Source: CAZDAW01 sp964503685 (GTDB taxonomy: Bacteria; Chloroflexota; Anaerolineae; Anaerolineales; Anaerolineaceae). From it: a stretch of 20,269 nt of DNA. Position 1 is the stretch's first letter; every line of letters begins with the position of its first letter. Location of the stretch: positions 1 to 20,269 of the forward strand of contig CAZDAW010000056.1 of the NCBI GenBank assembly GCA_964503685.1. The letters run 5' to 3'. Made by a program: the position numbers and the translations under genes. Under the pieces are notes generated by a model. The model did not search any database. It had not been told where the DNA came from and saw nothing but the letters and a program-made list of their open reading frames with translations. Below, one piece after another: positions 15,148-20,269 of the stretch.

Positions 15148-16191
15148 TTAGTCGGTCACTGCGTTTTCGAGAATAGATAGTTGCTGTTTGTTGCAATCGA
15201 CCTCAGCCTGTATGCCATAGGGCAATATGAACATGGGGTCTGTATGTCCGAAATCCATGTGTGTAATAATGGGAAGCCCTGTAAGACCTTCTTCCTTGGA
15301 TACAACCTGGTGAATGGCTTTGTCATAGTCGATGAATTTTTCAGGAGAAATATAACCGCCGGGTCGGGCGAAAAGAATAGCTGATAACTTGTTCAAGATA
15401 CCCATGGCAGCATAAACCCGTAAGTTACGTAAAACATCGCTTGGAGAAGGCGCCTCTTCGGAAGTTTCCAGAAAAAGGATAGCGTCTTTCCATTGGTCGG
15501 CGTCAGGCCAAAAAGTGGTTCCACGCAGCCAATCCAACACTTCAAAACATCCTCCCAATAAATGGCCCTTGCGAATCCCATCACCTTGAATGAATTTCCA
15601 CCCTTCGGGTGGGTTCAGTTTGCGCTTGCGGTATTGGTTTTCTGGTTTTGCCCAATCGAGCGTTTCTGCTGTCCAGCCATCCGGGTTGGGTTTGATATTG
15701 CCGATTGGTTTGGAAGAAAAAAGTGTTTTACGCACCGATTCAACCATGTACGGAAATAGACCGCCATTTTCTCCAAACCCTGCCATGATTGCAGGGCCGT
15801 AAAATGATACCAATCCTGCTTTAAAACAGGCCAGATGAGAGATAGTCGTATCTGAATATCCCATAAATATTTTTGGATTTGACCGGATGATATCCAGATT
15901 CAGATAGGGGAGAATCCGGATAGAATCTTCGCCGCCAATCGTTGAAATGATGGCTTTGATTGATGGGTCGGCAAATGCTGCCATCAGATCTTCGGCTCTT
16001 GCCTCAGGGTTATTTTCCAACCATGCAGCATCTTTTTTCGCGTGTGCAGTTTCGACGACTGTCAAGCCAAATTCTTTTTCGAGTTGCTGTTTTCCAGCTT
16101 CATAACGATGTGGAAAAGTTCCTGGCCCGCCCCATGAAAGGGAAATTGCTGCTACTTTATCTCCAGGCATCAATTTCTGGGGTTTAATCAT
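15148..16191 (-). CDS. S66-family serine peptidase (LD-carboxypeptidase / MccF-like)
   Basis: A 347-residue hydrolase of peptidase family S66, whose members cleave the L,D-peptide bond of peptidoglycan tetrapeptides or detoxify microcin-type nucleotide peptides. The catalytic triad is visible: nucleophile Ser113 in MGYSDTT, the glutamate of FLETSEE (residues about 240-247), and the histidine of FGHTDPMF near the C-terminus. The LETSEE form, and the insert around residues 170-200, resemble the MccF-like branch more than the classical LdcA branch, so the substrate is uncertain. There is no signal peptide, so it is cytoplasmic. AAGGAAG lies 5 bases before the ATG. It sits 34 bases after panD and 26 bases before the flavoprotein gene. 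Confidence 0.9.
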   Translation of the reverse strand: MIKPQKLMPGDKVAAISLSWGGPGTFPHRYEAGKQQLEKEFGLTVVETAHAKKDAAWLENNPEARAEDLMAAFADPSIKAIISTIGGEDSIRILPYLNLDIIRSNPKIFMGYSDTTISHLACFKAGLVSFYGPAIMAGFGENGGLFPYMVESVRKTLFSSKPIGNIKPNPDGWTAETLDWAKPENQYRKRKLNPPEGWKFIQGDGIRKGHLLGGCFEVLDWLRGTTFWPDADQWKDAILFLETSEEAPSPSDVLRNLRVYAAMGILNKLSAILFARPGGYISPEKFIDYDKAIHQVVSKEEGLTGLPIITHMDFGHTDPMFILPYGIQAEVDCNKQQLSILENAVTD

Positions 16192-16225
16192 CCGATCTTC
16201 CTTTTATTATGAGGAATGAGGCGAG

Positions 16226-16588
16226 TTAGTTTTTTATTATCTCAACAATCTGGTTGTTTTCGTTGACAATTGCAACTACTGGATGGTGATTGGCCAGTTC
16301 TGTTTCATTGAGCAAGCCATACGCCATGATGATGACTTTATCCCCTACTTCAACCAGATGCGCAGCAGCGCCATTGAGCTGAATATCACCGTGCCCTTTG
16401 ATTCCTGGTATAACATAAGTTTCCAATCTGTTGCCATTTTCTATATCAACGACTTGTACTTTTTCCCAGGGTTGAATACCAACCGCATCCAAAAGATCAG
16501 TATCAATAGTAATTGAGCCAATGTAATTGATATCCCTTGCAGTAACGACTGCCCGATGTATTTTTGCTGTTAAAAATTCGCGTAACAT
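16226..16588 (-). CDS. panD: Aspartate 1-decarboxylase proenzyme
   Basis: Pyruvoyl enzyme that converts L-aspartate to beta-alanine for pantothenate and coenzyme A synthesis, in the cytoplasm. The 120-residue proenzyme has the self-cleavage site Gly24-Ser25 in NYIGSITID, which yields the pyruvoyl group from Ser25. The N-terminal MLREFLTAKIHRAVVT and the NGAAAHLVEVGDKVIIMAYG segment (about 72-91) are typical of PanD. The ATG has AGG 6 bases upstream. No other pan gene is adjacent; the next genes on the transcript are an S66 peptidase and a flavoprotein. It is the first gene of the minus-strand cluster and is divergent from the ROK regulator across 265 bases. Confidence 0.96.
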   Translation of the reverse strand: MLREFLTAKIHRAVVTARDINYIGSITIDTDLLDAVGIQPWEKVQVVDIENGNRLETYVIPGIKGHGDIQLNGAAAHLVEVGDKVIIMAYGLLNETELANHHPVVAIVNENNQIVEIIKN

Positions 16589-16676
16589 TTTTTGCCTGAC
16601 TTTTTATAAATGCTTACTATTTTTTTAATGAATTGTTTGCTATATTTTGATTTCTATTGCGCTTCACATAATCGAT

Positions 16677-16682
16677 ATTATA
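16677..16682 (-). promoter_or_regulatory. Possible -10 box for panD
   Basis: A perfect TATAAT is read on the minus strand about 88 bases before the panD start, but the hexamer 17 bases further upstream does not resemble TTGACA. In such AT-rich DNA this is a weak candidate. Confidence 0.2.
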
Positions 16683-16734
16683 ACCTACTCGGTTGTATAT
16701 GCTTTTATAGTCTCGTTTGAACCTTAATATAGAT

Positions 16735-16779
16735 ACTTTATCAACCAACTTTATAAATTACTTTGTAAAACCACTTGAC
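16735..16779 (+). repeat. Four helically spaced direct repeats ending at the ROK promoter
   Basis: ACTTTAT (16735), ACTTTAT (16748), ACTTTGT (16760) and ACTTGAC (16773) are spaced 13, 12 and 13 bases apart, close to one helical turn. The last overlaps the -35 box of the ROK promoter. A 7-base inverted pair (CCAACTT at 16745-16751 and AAGTTGG at 16781-16787) overlaps them. They could be binding sites for the ROK protein or another regulator. Confidence 0.35.
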
Positions 16780-16803
16780 TAAGTTGGGGTTTTATTCTAA
16801 AAT
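16775..16803 (+). promoter_or_regulatory. Sigma-70-type promoter of the ROK/sugar transport genes
   Basis: TTGACT (16775-16780), a 17-base spacer, and TAAAAT (16798-16803). Each box differs from consensus at one position, and the spacing is ideal. Transcription would start near 16810, which gives a 5' leader of about 44 bases before the ROK ATG. Confidence 0.7.
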
Positions 16804-16853
16804 ATGAACTATCCATTATTTCTCGTTTAATATAGTTTGATTATTTTCTGACA

Positions 16854-18110
16854 ATGATTCAGGGCTATTCAACTCCGGCAGCAGTTCGGGCTCACAATTT
16901 GAGTTATGTTTTGAATTTAATTCGCGATCGCGGTACTATTACCCGCACAGAATTGATTGAGATTACCCGTCTTACTGCCACCACAATTTCAGCGCTTGTC
17001 AATGTCTTGATCGCCTCGAAGTTTGTAGAAGAAGCCGGCATAGGAATTTCTTCAGGGGGTAGAAGGCCAATGGTTTTACAATTTAACTACAATGCCCGTT
17101 ATTTGCTGGGTGTAGATATGGGGAGTACTCACATCACGGCTGTCTTAATGAACATGGCGGGGGAAATTTTGGGAACTTTGACTTATAACATGGATGTAAT
17201 AAATCATGTGGATGAGACGCTGGAACTCATCCGAAGCATGATTTTTCAGATAATTACCCATAAAAAGATCCGTATGCAAGACTTGCTCGGGGTGGGTTTA
17301 ACCGTACCGGCGCCACTGGTCAACAGCGTTACCGGAGAATTTATTACCTACTACATGCCGGCTTGGCGTGGTGTGTTGCCAGCGTTGAAATTGAAACCTT
17401 ATTTAAATGATTTGCCGATTTTTGTTGAAAATGATGCAAATGCAGCAGCGATAGCTGAAAAATGGTGGGGGTGTGGTAGCGGAACGAAAAATCTGGCGTA
17501 TATTAAGCTGGGTACCGGAATCGGTTCGGGATTAATCATTGACAATGAAATTTATCGTGGTTTCAACGGCACTGCTGGAGAAATTGGACATACAACCATT
17601 GAGGCTGATGGAAGGTTATGCCGCTGTGGAAATCATGGTTGTATGGAAAGTTATGTGGGTGTGCCTGGTATCATGCAAGATGCACGCGCTGGTCTTAGCA
17701 AAGACTCTACGTGGTCTGGAAATCTTGAAGGATTAAGCATACAGGAAGTAATTCGAGAAGCGAAAAATGGCAACCAGGTCTGTCGCCAGGTCATTATCAA
17801 TGCAGGTCGTTATCTGGGTATCGGCATCGCCAATTTATTAAATATTGTAAATCCCGAATTAGTCATCCTGGGTGGAGAGCTTGTTGCGGCTGGCGATTCT
17901 TTTATGCGGGCTGTGGAAGAGTCTGTCAAAGAACGTACCATTCCTTTTAGTTCAAATCTGGAAAAAATTATTATCGGGGAATTGGGCGTAGATACAGTTG
18001 CTATTGGGGCAGCAACGATTGTTTTAAAAAAAGCATTAGATCCATCCAGAATTCATCAAACATTACACAAAAAGCAATCAGGACTAAAAAGAAAGGAGGT
18101 GGTTAACTAA
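16854..18110 (+). CDS. ROK-family transcriptional regulator
   Basis: A 418-residue regulator of the ROK (NagC/XylR) type that normally represses sugar genes until a sugar binds. The N-terminal winged helix-turn-helix covers about residues 15-70 (TRTELIEITRLTATTISALVNVLI). The actin-like sugar-kinase domain follows, with the first phosphate loop GVDMGSTHITA, the sugar-contacting ENDANAAA, and GEIGHTTIE. The zinc site is complete: the His of GEIGH plus the C-x-C-G-x2-G-C cluster CRCGNHGC. Because the kinase-domain aspartate (ENDAN) is kept, residual kinase activity cannot be excluded. The chosen ATG has no Shine-Dalgarno, an unusual point for a gene behind a good promoter. It lies upstream of, and in the same direction as, a sugar ABC transporter that it most likely controls. 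Confidence 0.93.
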   Translation: MIQGYSTPAAVRAHNLSYVLNLIRDRGTITRTELIEITRLTATTISALVNVLIASKFVEEAGIGISSGGRRPMVLQFNYNARYLLGVDMGSTHITAVLMNMAGEILGTLTYNMDVINHVDETLELIRSMIFQIITHKKIRMQDLLGVGLTVPAPLVNSVTGEFITYYMPAWRGVLPALKLKPYLNDLPIFVENDANAAAIAEKWWGCGSGTKNLAYIKLGTGIGSGLIIDNEIYRGFNGTAGEIGHTTIEADGRLCRCGNHGCMESYVGVPGIMQDARAGLSKDSTWSGNLEGLSIQEVIREAKNGNQVCRQVIINAGRYLGIGIANLLNIVNPELVILGGELVAAGDSFMRAVEESVKERTIPFSSNLEKIIIGELGVDTVAIGAATIVLKKALDPSRIHQTLHKKQSGLKRKEVVN

Positions 18111-18176
18111 ACTTATTGTTCTGTAAGGTTGCTTGAGTAAGAAATCTGAACCATGTTCAACTATTTTGGAGGAAAA

Positions 18177-19692
18177 ATGTCAAAGAAGATGTTATCGCTT
18201 GTGAGTTTAATTGTCATCTTGGCAATGGCGTTGGGCGCCTGTGCGCCAGCCGCCACCCAAGAACCCGCTGTTCAAGAAGCCCCGGCAGAAGCAGAGGCGC
18301 CTGCGGAAACAGAAGCCCCCGCCGAGGCCCCAGCAGAANNNNNNNNNNNNNNNNNNNNNNNNNNNNNNNNNNNNNNNNNNNNNNNNNNNNNNNNNNNNNN
18401 NNNNNNNNNNNNNNNNNNNNNNNNNNNNNNNNNNNNNNGCCCCAGCAGAAGCAGAGGCGCCTGCTGCCAAACAGGTTGAGGTTTTCTCCTGGTGGGTCGG
18501 CCCGGGTGAGGCTGATGGCTTGGCGGCAATGGTTGAAGTATTCAAGACCATGTATCCTGATATTACCTTTGTCAATGCCGCTGTGGCAGGCGGGGCTGGC
18601 ACCAATGCGAAAGCTGTTTTAGCCACCCGACTTGCGGCAAATGATGCGCCCGATTCATGGCAAGCGCATGCAGGTCAAGAAACCATCGCTAACTACGTGG
18701 CAGCTAATCAGGTTGCTCCGTTGGATGATCTGTTCGCCGCGACCGGTTTGAATGACGTTTTACCTGCAACTCTTCTGCCATTAATTTCACAAGATGGGCA
18801 TCCCTACAGCGTTCCGGTAAATATACACCGCTCAAATGTTCTTTGGTACAATCCGAAAGTGCTTGCAGAGGCTGGGGTAACTGCGAATCCCAAGACTGAT
18901 TTCAAAACCATGGATGACTTCTTCGCTGCCTGCGAGAAAGTTAAAGCAGCAGGGAAGATCTGTCTGTCAATGGGCGCACCCTGGACAGCAATCCATCTGT
19001 TTGAAAACGTTATGATCGGTACAATGGGGGCGGAAAAATGGAATGGTCTTTGGACAACTCCTCCGACGACCGATTGGGCTGGCGCTGATGTTAAGGCAGG
19101 CATTGCCAATTTTGCAAAGGCGCTTTCTTATACCAACGCAGATGCTTCTACGTTGTCTGACTGGCAACCTGCATCCAAGATGGTTTCGGATGGCGATGCT
19201 GCCTTCAACATTATGGGCGATTGGGCTTATGGTTATTTCGCAAACCCCGCTCCTAACGGTTTGGCTTTGAAACCCCACGAAGATTTCGATTGGGCAGCTT
19301 CTCCTGGTACTTATGGCGTCTTCAATTTCCTCTCTGACAGCTTTGTGCTGCCGGCGAATGCCAAGCACCCGGAAGAAACCACAGCTTGGTTGACCGTTGC
19401 CGCTTCTAAAGAGGGACAGGAGGCTTTCAATCCGTTGAAGGGTTCCATTTGTGCTCGTACTGACTGCGACCCGGCTAAATTCAGTGAATATTCACAAGAT
19501 GCGGCCAAGGATTGGTCATCCAACGTTGTCGTTGGCAGCTTGCAACATGGCGTTGTTGCTGCCCCGGCATGGGCGACCAAGATTGGAACAGCTCTTGGTT
19601 TATTCCAGGCCAGTGATCTGGGTGAAACAGCTCAAGCTGACTTCCAAAAAGCGCTTGCCGACGCGTGTGTTTCTGACGGCACTTGCAAGTAA
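18177..19692 (+). CDS. Sugar ABC transporter substrate-binding lipoprotein (glucose/mannose type), interrupted by assembly gap
   Basis: Extracytoplasmic solute-binding protein (family 1) that delivers a sugar to the membrane permease. The signal peptide MSKKMLSLVSLIVILAMALG ends in a lipobox (LGAC), so the mature protein is lipid-anchored at Cys21. A low-complexity Ala/Pro/Glu linker follows and contains 100 Ns. After the gap 417 residues remain, with features of glucose-type binding proteins: VPVNIHRSNVLWYNPKVLAEAG, SDWQPASKMVSDGDAAFNIMGDWAYGYF, and two cysteine pairs near the end (CARTDC, CVSDGTC). The start at 18177 is supported by TTGGAGG 5 bases upstream; the in-frame ATG at 18153 has none. 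The coding frames before and after the Ns differ only because 100 is not a multiple of three. It lies 66 bases behind the ROK gene, with no promoter seen between. Confidence 0.9.
18279..18464 (+). repeat. Tandem 48-bp coding repeat in the lipoprotein linker
   Basis: A 26-base segment at 18279-18304 recurs at 18439-18464 with one mismatch. The beginning of the next copy at 18327 is 48 bases (16 codons) after the first. Each unit encodes an APAEAEAPAETEAPAE-like peptide, a flexible acidic spacer between the lipid anchor and the sugar-binding domain. Copy number is uncertain because the gap falls within it. Confidence 0.75.
18339..18438. other. Assembly gap of 100 Ns, length not measured
   Basis: Exactly 100 unknown bases inside the Ala/Pro/Glu linker of the binding protein. 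Both edges carry the same 12 bases (18327-18338 and 18439-18450), and the gap follows a repeated 48-base unit, so the break is explained by repeat-induced assembly failure rather than missing genes. Confidence 0.95.
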
Positions 19693-19714
19693 TATCGAAA
19701 AATAGAGCGAATTT

Positions 19715-19746
19715 AAAATGGGCGGCTCACCCGAGCCGCCCATTTT
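19715..19746 (+). terminator. Strong intercistronic hairpin after the binding-protein gene
   Basis: A perfect 14-base-pair stem (AAAATGGGCGGCTC / GAGCCGCCCATTTT) with a 4-base loop (ACCC), 22 bases after the stop. The T-run is supplied by the end of the stem. By position it should terminate or stabilise the binding-protein transcript before the permease gene. Confidence 0.8.
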
Positions 19747-19819
19747 GAGCCCAAGTAGTGACGTATTTTTTTTGTTTTAATTCCACACTTGTAATTTGGA
19801 GTTCGTTTCATATTCGGAA

Positions 19820-19848
19820 TTGAAATTATCAATATATAATTTTATTAT
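19820..19848 (+). promoter_or_regulatory. Sigma-70-type promoter of the permease gene
   Basis: TTGAAA (19820-19825), a 17-base spacer and TATTAT (19843-19848); each box differs from consensus at one base. It lies downstream of the hairpin and about 50 bases before the permease ATG, so the permease can be transcribed independently of the binding protein. Confidence 0.6.
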
Positions 19849-19897
19849 AGTCAACTGTAGTAGAGGTTCGCGTCTGTGGGTGAAAGAGAGGCAATCT

Positions 19898-20269
19898 ATG
19901 TTATTTAAGTTCAAATTTAATCCGCCGCGATTTGTTTTGGCAATTGCCCTTATGATATTGGGGGCATTTGCAATTATCTCTCTCTCCAACTCGAAACTCA
20001 TTTTATTTGGGTCGAATTTTACATCGATTGGTCTCCTCATAGGTGGGTTGGTTTTCTATGCAGGGATTATTGTAATCATCATGATGTTCGAGAATGAGAC
20101 TATCCTGTCAATTTCGTTATTATTGCCTTCTATTGTTGCGGTTGCAATTTTTGTTTATGGGTTTATTGGCTGGTCCATTCGTGTATCTTTGAGTAAATGG
20201 AAAGGTTTAAATCCGGACTATACATGGGCTGGTTTAGCGCAGTATATCAATTTATTTAATAATGATCCG
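19898..20269 (+). CDS. Sugar ABC transporter permease, N-terminal part (3' truncated by window)
   Basis: Inner-membrane subunit of a carbohydrate ABC importer (MalF/UgpA-like). The 124 codons in the window stay open to the edge. The MalF-type N-terminus begins at about residue 70: SISLLLPSIVAVAIFVYGFIGWSIRVSLSKW, then a segment ending GLAQYINLFNNDP, the usual start of the periplasmic loop before the permease core. In front of it lie about 70 extra residues with two more hydrophobic helices (about 12-29 and 43-63). AGAGAGG is 7 bases before the ATG. It belongs with the preceding binding protein; the partner permease and any further genes would be to the right. The extra N-terminal helices recall the additional helices of MalF, but their role is unknown. 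Confidence 0.85.
   Translation, partial: MLFKFKFNPPRFVLAIALMILGAFAIISLSNSKLILFGSNFTSIGLLIGGLVFYAGIIVIIMMFENETILSISLLLPSIVAVAIFVYGFIGWSIRVSLSKWKGLNPDYTWAGLAQYINLFNNDP

Noticed and set aside
18211..18338. A frame starting at 18211 that appears to run through the N gap into the binding protein
   Set aside because: Before the gap it encodes an arginine/proline-rich out-of-frame shadow. The genuine start and signal peptide are at 18177 in another frame, and the 100-N filler creates the false join.
18279..18464. Repeat units near the gap considered as a CRISPR-like or mobile repeat
   Set aside because: The 48-base period is a multiple of three, keeps one reading frame, and codes an Ala/Pro/Glu linker, which is ordinary for lipoprotein spacers.

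Overview
The window looks like a chromosomal contig from an Anaerolineae-type member of the Chloroflexota, and very likely a draft assembly because it contains a 100-N scaffold gap. That assignment is inferred from gene content and protein style: a complex I membrane arm, a DUF362-like fragment, a glucose-type sugar ABC transporter beside a ROK regulator, and moderate GC. No rRNA, tRNA, CRISPR array, insertion sequence or phage gene was seen. It reads mostly as ordinary housekeeping and transport DNA; I did not find a convincing undescribed defence or mobile system.

Layout. (1) 1-5630, + strand: the distal end of a nuo operon, nuoJ (3' part)-K-L-M-N, coding the proton-pumping membrane arm of NADH:quinone oxidoreductase. 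(2) 5670-8500, + strand: a two-CBS-domain protein with a near-perfect ribosome binding site, then, after 2 bases, a large membrane protein with a central spermidine-synthase-like fold. (3) 8469-9233, - strand: a membrane-anchored protein-L-isoaspartate methyltransferase that overlaps the previous gene tail to tail. A possible leaderless promoter precedes it, and a DUF362-like gene fragment lies on the other side. (4) 9852-12600, + strand: a small membrane protein of unknown role, then an ECF sigma factor, its zinc-finger anti-sigma factor (4-base overlap) and a polytopic membrane protein. This block ends at a hairpin between convergent genes. (5) 12704-16588, - strand: methylglyoxal synthase, a 396-base gene-poor stretch, a small-molecule-type methyltransferase, a flavodoxin-fold reductase with four clustered cysteines, an S66 peptidase and aspartate 1-decarboxylase. 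The last three are closely packed and probably co-transcribed starting from panD. (6) 16775-20269, + strand: a consensus-like promoter, a ROK regulator, a sugar-binding lipoprotein interrupted by the assembly gap, a strong intercistronic hairpin, a second good promoter, and the start of the sugar permease, which runs off the window.

How they work together. The Nuo proteins form the antiporter-like pumping arm of complex I. The sigma/anti-sigma pair is a membrane signalling switch and the following membrane protein may belong to its regulon. The ROK protein probably senses the sugar imported by the adjacent ABC transporter. The hairpin plus second promoter would let the binding protein and the permease be expressed at different levels.

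Most rewarding second looks: the sequence on both sides of the N gap explains the gap; the spermidine-synthase-like membrane protein lacks the catalytic aspartate motif; the flavoprotein has an unusually spaced four-cysteine cluster; the Pcm appears membrane-anchored with a leaderless-type promoter; and four helically phased repeats sit directly upstream of the ROK promoter.
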